This document shows positions 22,538-36,755 of a DNA stretch of 64,000 bases, piece by piece. Numbering within the stretch: position 1 is the first letter of the stretch; each line of letters begins with the position of its first letter. The notes under the pieces are model-generated. The model was not told the DNA's origin. It was given only the letters and a program-made list of their open reading frames with translations, and did no database searches. The stretch covers positions 457,141,995 through 457,205,994 of the forward strand of contig OY282558.1 in assembly GCA_958295665.1 (NCBI GenBank). Direction: 5' to 3'. The position numbers and the translations under genes are program-made. This DNA comes from Tipula vernalis. Its lineage: Eukaryota; Arthropoda; Insecta; Diptera; Tipulidae.

Positions 22538-25500
22538 CTATAGCTCAGCCGATTCAGAGCTGTAAAAATCCAAAATCTGCAATTGTGCTCCGATTGCGGT
22601 TCTTGACACCTCAAATGATAGGTCAGGACACCTGTAATTGCTATACCATACATTTCGTAGAAAGTTCGATTCGAAGAAAATCACCTTACTATAGCTCAGC
22701 CGATTCAGAGCTGTAAAAATCCAAAATCTGCAATTGTGCTCCGATTGCGGTTTTTGATACCTCAAATGATAGGTCTCGGGACCTGTAATTGTTATGCCAA
22801 ACCGCATTAAAATTGGTTAATTATTTCCATACATTTCACAGAAAAATCGATTCGAAGAAAATCACCTTACTATAGCTCAGCCGATTCAGAGCTGTAAAAA
22901 TCCAAAATCTGCAATTGTGCTCCGATTGCGGTTCTTGACACCTCAAATGATAGGTCAGGACACCTGTAATTGCTATACCATACATTTCGTAGAAAGTTCG
23001 ATTCAAAGAAAATCACCTTACTATAGCTCAGCCGATTCAGAGCTGTAAAAATCCAAAATCTGCAATTGTGCTCCGATTGCGGTTTTTGATACCTCAAATG
23101 ATAGGTCTCGGGACCTGAAATTGTTATGCCAAACCGCATTAAAATTGGTTGATTATTTCCATACATTTCACAGAAAAATCGATTCGAAGAAAATCACCTT
23201 ACTATAGCTCAGCCGATTCAGAGCTGTAAAAATCCAAAATCTGCAATTGTGCTCCGATTGCGGTTCTTGACACCTCAAATGATAGGTCAGGACACCTGTA
23301 ATTGCTATACCATACATTTCGTAGAAAGTTCGATTCAAAGAAAATCACCTTACTATAGCTCAGCCGATTCAGAGCTGTAAAAATCCAAAATCTGCAATTG
23401 TGCTCCGATTGCGGTTTTTGATACCTCAAATGATAGGTCTCGGGACCTGTAATTGTTATGCCAAACCGCATTAAAATTGGTTGATTATTTCCATACATTT
23501 CACAGAAAAATCGATTCGAAGAAAATCACCTTACTATAGCTCAGCCGATTCAGAGCTGTAAAAATCCAAAATCTGCAATTGTGCTCCGATTGCGGTTCTT
23601 GACACCTCAAATGATAGGTCAGGACACCTGTAATTGCTATACCATACATTTCGTAGAAAGTTCGATTCAAAGAAAATCACCTTACTATAGCTCAGCCGAT
23701 TCAGAGCTGTAAAAATCCAAAATCTGCAATTGTGCTCCGATTGCGGTTTTTGATACCTCAAATGATAGGTCTCGGGACCTGAAATTGTTATGCCAAACCG
23801 CATTAAAATTGGTTGATTATTTCCATACATTTCACAGAAAAATCGATTCGAAGAAAATCACCTTACTATAGCTCAGCCGATTCAGAGCTGTAAAAATCCA
23901 AAATCTGCAATTGTGCTCCGATTGCGGTTCTTGACACCTCAAATGATAGGTCAGGACACCTGTAATTGCTATACCATACATTTCGTAGAAAGTTCGATTC
24001 AAAGAAAATCACCTTACTATAGCTCAGCCGATTCAGAGCTGTAAAAATCCAAAATCTGCAATTGTGCTCCGATTGCGGTTTTTGATACCTCAAATGATAG
24101 GTCTCGGGACCTGTAATTGTTATGCCAAACCGAATTAAAATTGGTTGATTATTTCCATACATTTCACAGAAAAATCGATTCGAAGAAAATCACCTTACTA
24201 TAGCTCAGCCGATTCAGAGCTGTAAAAATCCAAAATCTGCAATTGTGCTCCGATTGCGGTTTTTGATACCTCAAATGATAGGTCTCGGGACCTGAAATTG
24301 TTATGCCAAACCGCATTAAAATTGGTTGATTATTTCCATACATTTCACAGAAAAATCGATTCGAAGAAAATCACCTTACTATAGCTCAGCCGATTCAGAG
24401 CTGTAAAAATCCAAAATCTGCAATTGTGCTCCGATTGCAGTTCTTGACACCTCAAATGATAGGTCAGGACACCTGTAATTGCTATACCATACATTTCGTA
24501 GAAAGTTCGATTCAAAGAAAATCACCTTACTATAGCTCAGCCGATTCAGAGCTGTAAAAATCCAAAATCTGCAATTGTGCTCCGATTGCGGTTTTTGATA
24601 CCTCAAATGATAGGTCTCGGGACCTGTAATTGTTATGCCAAACCGCATTAAAATTGGTTGATTATTTCCATACATTTCACAGAAAAATCGATTCGAAGAA
24701 AATCACCTTACTATAGCTCAGCCGATTCAGAGCTGTAAAAATCCAAAATCTGCAATTGTGCTCCGATTGCGGTTCTTGACACCTCAAATGATAGGTCAGG
24801 ACACCTGTAATTGCTATACCATACATTTCGTAGAAAGTTCGATTCAAAGAAAATCACCTTACTATAGCTCAGCCGATTCAGAGCTGTAAAAATCCAAAAT
24901 CTGCAATTGTGCTCCGATTGCGGTTTTTGATACCTCAAATGATAGGTCTCGGGACCTGTAATTGTTATGCCAAACCGCATTAAAATTGGTTGATTATTTC
25001 CATACATTTCACAGAAAAATCGATTCGAAGAAAATCACCTAACTATAGCTCAGCCGATTCAGAGCTGTAAAAATCCAAAATCTGCAATTGTGCTCCGATT
25101 GCGGTTCTTGACACCTCAAATGATAGGTCAGGACACCTGTAATTGCTATACCATACATTTCGTAGAAAGTTCGATTCGAAGAAAATCACCTTACTATAGC
25201 TCAGCCGATTCAGAGCTGTAAAAATCCAAAATCTGCAATTGTGCTCCGATTGCGGTTTTTGATACCTCAAATGATAGGTCTCGGGACCTGAAATTGTTAT
25301 GCCAAACCGCATTAAAATTGGTTGATTATTTCCATACATTTCACAGAAAAATCGATTCGAAGAAAATCACCTTACTATAGCTCAGCCGATTCAGAGCTGT
25401 AAAAATCCAAAATCTGCAATTGTGCTCCGATTGCAGTTCTTGACACCTCAAATGATAGGTCAGGACACCTGTAATTGCTATACCATACATTTCGTAGAAA

Positions 25501-28500
25501 GTTCGATTCAAAGAAAATCACCTTACTATAGCTCAGCCGATTCAGAGCTGTAAAAATCCAAAATCTGCAATTGTGCTCCGATTGCGGTTCTTGACACCTC
25601 AAATGATAGGTCAGGACACCTGTAATTGCTATACCATACATTTCGTAGAAAGTTCGATTCAAAGAAAATCACCTTACTATAGCTCAGCCGATTCAGAGCT
25701 GTAAAAATCCAAAATCTGCAATTGTGCTCCGATTGCGGTTTTTGATACCTCAAATGATAGGTCTCGGGACCTGTAATTGTTATGCCAAACCGCATTAAAA
25801 TTGGTTGATTATTTCCATACATTTCACAGAAAAATCGATTCGAAGAAAATCACCTTACTATAGCTCAGCCGATTCAGAGCTGTAAAAATCCAAAATCTGC
25901 AATTGTGCTCCGATTGCGGTTCTTGACACCTCAAATGATAGGTCAGGACACCTGTAATTGCTATACCATACATTTCGTAGAAAGTTCGATTCGAAGAAAA
26001 TCACCTTACTATAGCTCAGCCGATTCAGAGCTGTAAAAATCCAAAATCTGCAATTGTGCTCCGATTGCGGTTTTTGATACCTCAAATGATAGGTCTCGGG
26101 ACCTGAAATTGTTATGCCAAACCGCATTAAAATTGGTTGATTATTTCCATACATTTCACAGAAAAATCGATTCGAAGAAAATCACCTTACTATAGCTCAG
26201 CCGATTCAGAGCTGTAAAAATCCAAAATCTGCAATTGTGCTCCGATTGCGGTTCTTGACACCTCAAATGATAGGTCAGGACACCTGTAATTGCTATACCA
26301 TACATTTCGTAGAAAGTTCGATTCAAAGAAAATCACCTTACTATAGCTCAGCCGATTCAGAGCTGTAAAAATCCAAAATCTGCAATTGTGCTCCGATTGC
26401 GGTTTTTGATACCTCAAATGATAGGTCTCGGGACCTGTAATTGTTATGCCAAACCGCATTAAAATTGGTTGATTATTTCCATACATTTCACAGAAAAATC
26501 GATTCGAAGAAAATCACCTTACTATAGCTCAGCCGATTCAGAGCTGTAAAAATCCAAAATCTGCAATTGTGCTCCGATTGCAGTTCTTGACACCTCAAAT
26601 GATAGGTCAGGACACCTGTAATTGCTATACCATACATTTCGTAGAAAGTTCGATTCAAAGAAAATCACCTTACTATAGCTCAGCCGATTCAGAGCTGTAA
26701 AAATCCAAAATCTGCAATTGTGCTCCGATTGCGGTTTTTGATACCTCAAATGATAGGTCTCGGGACCTGTAATTGTTATGCCAAACCGCATTAAAATTGG
26801 TTGATTATTTCCATACATTTCACAGAAAAATCGATTCGAAGAAAATCACCTTACTATAGCTCAGCCGATTCAGAGCTGTAAAAATCCAAAATCTGCAATT
26901 GTGCTCCGATTGCGGTTCTTGACACCTCAAATGATAGGTCAGGACACCTGTAATTGCTATACCATACATTTCGTAGAAAGTTCGATTCAAAGAAAATCAC
27001 CTTACTATAGCTCAGCCGATTCAGAGCTGTAAAAATCCAAAATCTGCAATTGTGCTCCGATTGCGGTTTTTGATACCTCAAATGATAGGTCTCGGGACCT
27101 GTAATTGTTATGCCAAACCGCATTAAAATTGGTTGATTATTTCCATACATTTCACAGAAAAATCGATTCGAAGAAAATCACCTTACTATAGCTCAGCCGA
27201 TTCAGAGCTGTAAAAATCCAAAATCTGCAATTGTGCTCCGATTGCGGTTCTTGACACCTCAAATGATAGGTCAGGACACCTGTAATTGCTATACCATACA
27301 TTTCGTAGAAAGTTCGATTCGAAGAAAATCACCTTACTATAGCTCAGCCGATTCAGAGCTGTAAAAATCCAAAATCTGCAATTGTGCTCCGATTGCGGTT
27401 CTTGACACCTCAAATGATAGGTCAGGACACCTGTAATTGCTATACCATACATTTCGTAGAAAGTTCGATTCAAAGAAAATCACCTTACTATAGCTCAGCC
27501 GATTCAGAGCTGTAAAAATCCAAAATCTGCAATTGTGCTCCGATTGCGGTTTTTGATACCTCAAATGATAGGTCTCGGGACCTGTAATTGTTATGCCAAA
27601 CCGCATTAAAATTGGTTGATTATTTCCATACATTTCACAGAAAAATCGATTCGAAGAAAATCACCTTACTATAGCTCAGCCGATTCAGAGCTGTAAAAAT
27701 CCAAAATCTGCAATTGTGCTCCGATTGCGGTTCTTGACACCTCAAATGATAGGTCAGGACACCTGTAATTGCTATACCATACATTTCGTAGAAAGTTCGA
27801 TTCGAAGAAAATCACCTTACTATAGCTCAGCCGATTCAGAGCTGTAAAAATCCAAAATCTGCAATTGTGCTCCGATTGCGGTTTTTGATACCTCAAATGA
27901 TAGGTCTCGGGACCTGAAATTGTTATGCCAAACCGCATTAAAATTGGTTTATTATTTCCATACATTTCACAGAAAAATCGATTCGAAGAAAATCACCTTA
28001 CTATAGCTCAGCCGATTCAGAGCTGTAAAAATCCAAAATCTGCAATTGTGCTCCGATTGCGGTTCTTGACACCTCAAATGATAGGTCAGGACACCTGTAA
28101 TTGCTATACCATACATTTCGTAGAAAGTTCGATTCAAAGAAAATCACCTTACTATAGCTCAGCCGATTCAGAGCTGTAAAAATCCAAAATCTGCAATTGT
28201 GCTCCGATTGCGGTTTTTGATACCTCAAATGATAGGTCTCGGGACCTGAAATTGTTATGCCAAACCGCATTAAAATTGGTTGATTATTTCCATACATTTC
28301 ACAGAAAAATCGATTCGAAGAAAATCACCTTACTATAGCTCAGCCGATTCAGAGCTGTAAAAATCCAAAATCTGCAATTGTGCTCCGATTGCGGTTCTTG
28401 ACACCTCAAATGATAGGTCAGGACACCTGTAATTGCTATACCATACATTTCGTAGAAAGTTCGATTCAAAGAAAATCACCTTACTATAGCTCAGCCGATT

Positions 28501-29630
28501 CAGAGCTGTAAAAATCCAAAATCTGCAATTGTGCTCCGATTGCGGTTTTTGATACCTCAAATGATAGGTCTCGGGACCTGTAATTGTTATGCCAAACCGC
28601 ATTAAAATTGGTTGATTATTTCCATACATTTCACAGAAAAATCGATTCGAAGAAAATCACCTTACTATAGCTCAGCCGATTCAGAGCTGTAAAAATCCAA
28701 AATCTGCAATTGTGCTCCGATTGCGGTTCTTTACACCTCAAATGATAGGTCAGGACACCTGTAATTGCTATACCATACATTTCGTAGAAAGTTCGATTCG
28801 AAGAAAATCACCTTACTATAGCTCAGCCGATTCAGAGCTGTAAAAATCCAAAATCTGCAATTGTGCTCCGATTGCTGTTCTTGACACCTCAAATGATAGG
28901 TCAGGACACCTGTAATTGCTATACCATACATTTCGTAGAAAGTTCGATTCAAAGAAAATCACCTTACTATAGCTCAGCCGATTCAGAGCTGTAAAAATCC
29001 AAAATCTGCAATTGTGCTCCGATTGCGGTTTTTGATACCTCAAATGATAGGTCTCGGGACCTGTAATTGTTATGCCAAACCGCATTAAAATTGGTTGATT
29101 ATTTCCATACATTTCACAGAAAAATCGATTCGAAGAAAATCACCTTACTATAGCTCAGCCGATTCAGAGCTGTAAAAATCCAAAATCTGCAATTGTGCTC
29201 CGATTGCGGTTCTTGACACCTCAAATGATAGGTCAGGACACCTGTAATTGCTATACCATACATTTCGTAGAAAGTTCGATTCGAAGAAAATCACCTTACT
29301 ATAGCTCAGCCGATTCAGAGCTGTAAAAATCCAAAATCTGCAATTGTGCTCCGATTGCGGTTTTTGATACCTCAAATGATAGGTCTCGGGACCTGAAATT
29401 GTTATGCCAAACCGCATTAAAATTGGTTGATTATTTCCATACATTTCACAGAAAAATCGATTCGAAGAAAATCACCTTACTATAGCTCATCCGATTCAGA
29501 GCTGTAAAAATCCAAAATCTGCAATTGTGCTCCGATTGCTGTTCTTGACACCTCAAATGATAGGTCAGGACACCTGTAATTGCTATACCATACATTTCGT
29601 AGAAAGTTCGATTCGAAGAAAATCACCTTA

Positions 29631-31624
29631 CTATAGCTCAGCCGATTCAGAGCTGTAAAAATCCAAAATCTGCAATTGTGCTCCGATTGCGGTTTTTGAT
29701 ACCTCAAATGATAGGTCTCGGGACCTGAAATTGTTATGCCAAACCGCATTAAAATTGGTTGATTATTTCCATACATTTCACAGAAAAATCGATTCGAAGA
29801 AAATCACCTTACTATAGCTCAGCCGATTCAGAGCTGTAAAAATCCAAAATCTGCAATTGTGCTCCGATTGCGGTTCTTGACACCTCAAATGATAGGTCTC
29901 GGGACCTGTAATTGTTATGCCAAACCGCATTAAAATTGGTTGATTATTTCCATACATTTCACAGAAAAATCGATTCGAAGAAAATCACCTTACTATAGCT
30001 CAGCCGATTCAGAGCTGTAAAAATCCAAAATCTGCAATTGTGCTCCGATTGCGGTTTTTGATACCTCAAATGATAGGTCTCGGGACCTGTAATTGTTATG
30101 CCAAACCGCATTAAAATTGGTTGATTATTTCCATACATTTCACAGAAAAATCGATTCGAAGAAAATCACCTTACTATAAGCTCAGCCGATTCAGAGCTGT
30201 AAAAATCCAAAATCTGCAATTGTGCTCCGATTGCGGTTTTTGATACCTCAAATGATAGGTCTCGGGACCTGTAATTGTTATGCCAAACCGCATTAAAATT
30301 GGTTGATTATTTCCATACATTTCACAGAAAAATCGATTCGAAGAAAATCACCTTACTATAAGCTCAGCCGATTCAGAGCTGTAAAAATCCAAAATCTGCA
30401 ATTGTGCTCCGATTGCGGTTTTTGATACCTCAAATGATAGGTCTCGGGACCTGAAATTGTTATGCCAAACCGCATTAAAATTGGTTGATTATTTCCATAC
30501 ATTTCACAGAAAAATCGATTCGAAGAAAATCACCTTACTATAGCTCAGCCGATTCAGAGCTGTAAAAATCCAAAATCTGCAATTGTGCTCCGATTGCGGT
30601 TCTTGACACCTCAAATGATAGGTCTCGGGACCTGTAATTGTTATGCCAAACCGCATTAAAATTGGTTGATTATTTCCATACATTTCACAGAAAAATCGAT
30701 TCGAAGAAAATCACCTTACTATAGCTCAGCCGATTCAGAGCTGTAAAAATCCAAAATCTGCAATTGTGCTCCGATTGCGGTTTTTGATACCTCAAATGAT
30801 AGGTCTCGGGACCTGTAATTGTTATGCCAAACCGCATTAAAATTGGTTGATTATTTCCATACATTTCACAGAAAAATCGATTCGAAGAAAATCACCTTAC
30901 TATAAGCTCAGCCGATTCAGAGCTGTAAAAATCCAAAATCTGCAATTGTGCTCCGATTGCGGTTTTTGATACCTCAAATGATAGGTCTCGGGACCTGAAA
31001 TTGTTATGCCAAACCGCATTAAAATTGGTTGATTATTTCCATACATTTCACAGAAAAATCGATTCGAAGAAAATCACCTTACTATAGCTCAGCCGATTCA
31101 GAGCTGTAAAAATCCAAAATCTGCAATTGTGCTCCGATTGCGGTTCTTGACACCTCAAATGATAGGTCTCGGGACCTGTAATTGTTATGCCAAACCGCAT
31201 TAAAATTGGTTGATTATTTCCATACATTTCACAGAAAAATCGATTCGAAGAAAATCACCTTACTATAGCTCAGCCGATTCAGAGCTGTAAAAATCCAAAA
31301 TCTGCAATTGTGCTCCGATTGCGGTTTTTGATACCTCAAATGATAGGTCTCGGGACCTGTAATTGTTATGCCAAACCGCATTAAAATTGGTTGATTATTT
31401 CCATACATTTCACAGAAAAATCGATTCGAAGAAAATCACCTTACTATAGCTCAGCCGATTCAGAGCTGTAAAAATCCAAAATCTGCAATTGTGCTCCGAT
31501 TGCGGTTTTTGATACCTCAAATGATAGGTCTCGGGACCTGAAATTGTTATGCCAAACCGCATTAAAATTGGTTGATTATTTCCATACATTTCACAGAAAA
31601 ATCGATTCGAAGAAAATCACCTTA
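29631..31624 (+). repeat. expanded run of eleven long (B-length) monomers
   Basis: Eleven successive 181-bp monomers, three with the extra A (CTATAAGCTC at about 30174, 30357 and 30900), totalling 1994 bp. The matching runs in copies 1 and 2 have seven monomers and one extra-A start, so four monomers carrying two extra-A starts were gained here. Confidence 0.88.
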
Positions 31625-34431
31625 CTATAGCTCAGCCGATTCAGAGCTGTAAAAATCCAAAATCTGCAATTGTGCTCCGATTGCGGTTCTTGACACCTCA
31701 AATGATAGGTCAGGACACCTGTAATTGCTATACCATACATTTCGTAGAAAGTTCGATTCAAAGAAAATCACCTTACTATAGCTCAGCCGATTCAGAGCTG
31801 TAAAAATCCAAAATCTGCAATTGTGCTCCGATTGCGGTTTTTGATACCTCAAATGATAGGTCTCGGGACCTGAAATTGTTATGCCAAACCGCATTAAAAT
31901 TGGTTGATTATTTCCATACATTTCACAGAAAAATCGATTCGAAGAAAATCACCTTACTATAGCTCAGCCGATTCAGAGCTGTAAAAATCCAAAATCTGCA
32001 ATTGTGCTCCGATTGCGGTTCTTGACACCTCAAATGATAGGTCAGGACACCTGTAATTGCTATACCATACATTTCGTAGAAAGTTCGATTCAAAGAAAAT
32101 CACCTTACTATAGCTCAGCCGATTCAGAGCTGTAAAAATCCAAAATCTGCAATTGTGCTCCGATTGCGGTTTTTGATACCTCAAATGATAGGTCTCGGGA
32201 CCTGTAATTGTTATGCCAAACCGCATTAAAATTGGTTGATTATTTCCATACATTTCACAGAAAAATCGATTCGAAGAAAATCACCTTACTATAGCTCAGC
32301 CGATTCAGAGCTGTAAAAATCCAAAATCTGCAATTGTGCTCCGATTGCGGTTCTTGACACCTCAAATGATAGGTCAGGACACCTGTAATTGCTATACCAT
32401 ACATTTCGTAGAAAGTTCGATTCAAAGAAAATCACCTTACTATAGCTCAGCCGATTCAGAGCTGTAAAAATCCAAAATCTGCAATTGTGCTCCGATTGCG
32501 GTTTTTGATACCTCAAATGATAGGTCTCGGGACCTGAAATTGTTATGCCAAACCGCATTAAAATTGGTTGATTATTTCCATACATTTCACAGAAAAATCG
32601 ATTCGAAGAAAATCACCTTACTATAGCTCAGCCGATTCAGAGCTGTAAAAATCCAAAATCTGCAATTGTGCTCCGATTGCGGTTCTTGACACCTCAAATG
32701 ATAGGTCAGGACACCTGTAATTGCTATACCATACATTTCGTAGAAAGTTCGATTCAAAGAAAATCACCTTACTATAGCTCAGCCGATTCAGAGCTGTAAA
32801 AATCCAAAATCTGCAATTGTGCTCCGATTGCGGTTTTTGATACCTCAAATGATAGGTCTCGGGACCTGTAATTGTTATGCCAAACCGAATTAAAATTGGT
32901 TGATTATTTCCATACATTTCACAGAAAAATCGATTCGAAGAAAATCACCTTACTATAGCTCAGCCGATTCAGAGCTGTAAAAATCCAAAATCTGCAATTG
33001 TGCTCCGATTGCGGTTCTTGACACCTCAAATGATAGGTCAGGACACCTGTAATTGCTATACCATACATTTCGTAGAAAGTTCGATTCGAAGAAAATCACC
33101 TTACTATAGCTCAGCCGATTCAGAGCTGTAAAAATCCAAAATCTGCAATTGTGCTCCGATTGCGGTTTTTGATACCTCAAATGATAGGTCTCGGGACCTG
33201 AAATTGTTATGCCAAACCGCATTAAAATTGGTTGATTATTTCCATACATTTCACAGAAAAATCGATTCGAAGAAAATCACCTTACTATAGCTCAGCCGAT
33301 TCAGAGCTGTAAAAATCCAAAATCTGCAATTGTGCTCCGATTGCAGTTCTTGACACCTCAAATGATAGGTCAGGACACCTGTAATTGCTATACCATACAT
33401 TTCGTAGAAAGTTCGATTCAAAGAAAATCACCTTACTATAGCTCAGCCGATTCAGAGCTGTAAAAATCCAAAATCTGCAATTGTGCTCCGATTGCGGTTT
33501 TTGATACCTCAAATGATAGGTCTCGGGACCTGTAATTGTTATGCCAAACCGCATTAAAATTGGTTGATTATTTCCATACATTTCACAGAAAAATCGATTC
33601 GAAGAAAATCACCTTACTATAGCTCAGCCGATTCAGAGCTGTAAAAATCCAAAATCTGCAATTGTGCTCCGATTGCGGTTCTTGACACCTCAAATGATAG
33701 GTCAGGACACCTGTAATTGCTATACCATACATTTCGTAGAAAGTTCGATTCAAAGAAAATCACCTTACTATAGCTCAGCCGATTCAGAGCTGTAAAAATC
33801 CAAAATCTGCAATTGTGCTCCGATTGCGGTTTTTGATACCTCAAATGATAGGTCTCGGGACCTGTAATTGTTATGCCAAACCGCATTAAAATTGGTTGAT
33901 TATTTCCATACATTTCACAGAAAAATCGATTCGAAGAAAATCACCTTACTATAGCTCAGCCGATTCAGAGCTGTAAAAATCCAAAATCTGCAATTGTGCT
34001 CCGATTGCGGTTCTTGACACCTCAAATGATAGGTCAGGACACCTGTAATTGCTATACCATACATTTCGTAGAAAGTTCGATTCGAAGAAAATCACCTTAC
34101 TATAGCTCAGCCGATTCAGAGCTGTAAAAATCCAAAATCTGCAATTGTGCTCCGATTGCGGTTTTTGATACCTCAAATGATAGGTCTCGGGACCTGAAAT
34201 TGTTATGCCAAACCGCATTAAAATTGGTTGATTATTTCCATACATTTCACAGAAAAATCGATTCGAAGAAAATCACCTTACTATAGCTCAGCCGATTCAG
34301 AGCTGTAAAAATCCAAAATCTGCAATTGTGCTCCGATTGCAGTTCTTGACACCTCAAATGATAGGTCAGGACACCTGTAATTGCTATACCATACATTTCG
34401 TAGAAAGTTCGATTCAAAGAAAATCACCTTA

Positions 34432-34582
34432 CTATAGCTCAGCCGATTCAGAGCTGTAAAAATCCAAAATCTGCAATTGTGCTCCGATTGCGGTTTTTGA
34501 TACCTCAAATGATAGGTCAGGACACCTGTAATTGCTATACCATACATTTCGTAGAAAGTTCGATTCAAAGAAAATCACCTTA
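34432..34582 (+). repeat. chimeric monomer, B-type 5' half and A-type 3' half
   Basis: It carries the B diagnostic TTTTTGATACC and then the A diagnostics AGGTCAGGACACC and the 30-bp deletion, giving 151 bp. It is the reciprocal of the A/B chimeras at 12658 and elsewhere. Confidence 0.85.
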
Positions 34583-36755
34583 CTATAGCTCAGCCGATTC
34601 AGAGCTGTAAAAATCCAAAATCTGCAATTGTGCTCCGATTGCGGTTTTTGATACCTCAAATGATAGGTCTCGGGACCTGTAATTGTTATGCCAAACCGCA
34701 TTAAAATTGGTTGATTATTTCCATACATTTCACAGAAAAATCGATTCGAAGAAAATCACCTTACTATAGCTCAGCCGATTCAGAGCTGTAAAAATCCAAA
34801 ATCTGCAATTGTGCTCCGATTGCGGTTCTTGACACCTCAAATGATAGGTCAGGACACCTGTAATTGCTATACCATACATTTCGTAGAAAGTTCGATTCAA
34901 AGAAAATCACCTTACTATAGCTCAGCCGATTCAGAGCTGTAAAAATCCAAAATCTGCAATTGTGCTCCGATTGCGGTTTTTGATACCTCAAATGATAGGT
35001 CTCGGGACCTGTAATTGTTATGCCAAACCGCATTAAAATTGGTTGATTATTTCCATACATTTCACAGAAAAATCGATTCGAAGAAAATCACCTTACTATA
35101 GCTCAGCCGATTCAGAGCTGTAAAAATCCAAAATCTGCAATTGTGCTCCGATTGCGGTTCTTGACACCTCAAATGATAGGTCAGGACACCTGTAATTGCT
35201 ATACCATACATTTCGTAGAAAGTTCGATTCAAAGAAAATCACCTTACTATAGCTCAGCCGATTCAGAGCTGTAAAAATCCAAAATCTGCAATTGTGCTCC
35301 GATTGCGGTTTTTGATACCTCAAATGATAGGTCTCGGGACCTGTAATTGTTATGCCAAACCGCATTAAAATTGGTTGATTATTTCCATACATTTCACAGA
35401 AAAATCGATTCGAAGAAAATCACCTTACTATAGCTCAGCCGATTCAGAGCTGTAAAAATCCAAAATCTGCAATTGTGCTCCGATTGCGGTTCTTGACACC
35501 TCAAATGATAGGTCAGGACACCTGTAATTGCTATACCATACATTTCGTAGAAAGTTCGATTCAAAGAAAATCACCTTACTATAGCTCAGCCGATTCAGAG
35601 CTGTAAAAATCCAAAATCTGCAATTGTGCTCCGATTGCGGTTTTTGATACCTCAAATGATAGGTCTCGGGACCTGTAATTGTTATGCCAAACCGCATTAA
35701 AATTGGTTGATTATTTCCATACATTTCACAGAAAAATCGATTCGAAGAAAATCACCTTACTATAGCTCAGCCGATTCAGAGCTGTAAAAATCCAAAATCT
35801 GCAATTGTGCTCCGATTGCAGTTCTTGACACCTCAAATGATAGGTCAGGACACCTGTAATTGCTATACCATACATTTCGTAGAAAGTTCGATTCAAAGAA
35901 AATCACCTTACTATAGCTCAGCCGATTCAGAGCTGTAAAAATCCAAAATCTGCAATTGTGCTCCGATTGCGGTTTTTGATACCTCAAATGATAGGTCTCG
36001 GGACCTGTAATTGTTATGCCAAACCGCATTAAAATTGGTTGATTATTTCCATACATTTCACAGAAAAATCGATTCGAAGAAAATCACCTTACTATAGCTC
36101 AGCCGATTCAGAGCTGTAAAAATCCAAAATCTGCAATTGTGCTCCGATTGCGGTTCTTGACACCTCAAATGATAGGTCAGGACACCTGTAATTGCTATAC
36201 CATACATTTCGTAGAAAGTTCGATTCAAAGAAAATCACCTTACTATAGCTCAGCCGATTCAGAGCTGTAAAAATCCAAAATCTGCAATTGTGCTCCGATT
36301 GCGGTTTTTGATACCTCAAATGATAGGTCTCGGGACCTGTAATTGTTATGCCAAACCGCATTAAAATTGGTTGATTATTTCCATACATTTCACAGAAAAA
36401 TCGATTCGAAGAAAATCACCTTACTATAGCTCAGCCGATTCAGAGCTGTAAAAATCCAAAATCTGCAATTGTGCTCCGATTGCGGTTCTTGACACCTCAA
36501 ATGATAGGTCAGGACACCTGTAATTGCTATACCATACATTTCGTAGAAAGTTCGATTCAAAGAAAATCACCTTACTATAGCTCAGCCGATTCAGAGCTGT
36601 AAAAATCCAAAATCTGCAATTGTGCTCCGATTGCGGTTTTTGATACCTCAAATGATAGGTCTCGGGACCTGTAATTGTTATGCCAAACCGCATTAAAATT
36701 GGTTGATTATTTCCATACATTTCACAGAAAAATCGATTCGAAGAAAATCACCTTA

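Larger units (their letters stand above)
15556..24197 (+). repeat. large higher-order block, copy 2
   Basis: Copy of 7948-15404, separated from it by one A monomer (15405-15555). A gain of 513 bp (332+181) at about 18094-18606 and a further 672 bp near 18.9-19.8 kb account for the changing offset. Single-base differences between copies are rare (for example ATGATGGG at about 9600 against ATGATAGG at about 17207), pointing to a recent event. Confidence 0.88.
29480..34763 (+). repeat. partial third copy of the large block
   Basis: Matches 20968-25857 of the copy 2 region and beyond. Shared marks are the GCTCATCCG variant at the start, the pure-B run, the CCGAATTAAAA variant (about 32886, compare 24131 and 15338) and the GATTGCAGTTC variant (33345 and 34337, compare 24437 and 25431). 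Offsets are 8755 and then 8906 bp, a step of one A monomer. Confidence 0.78.
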
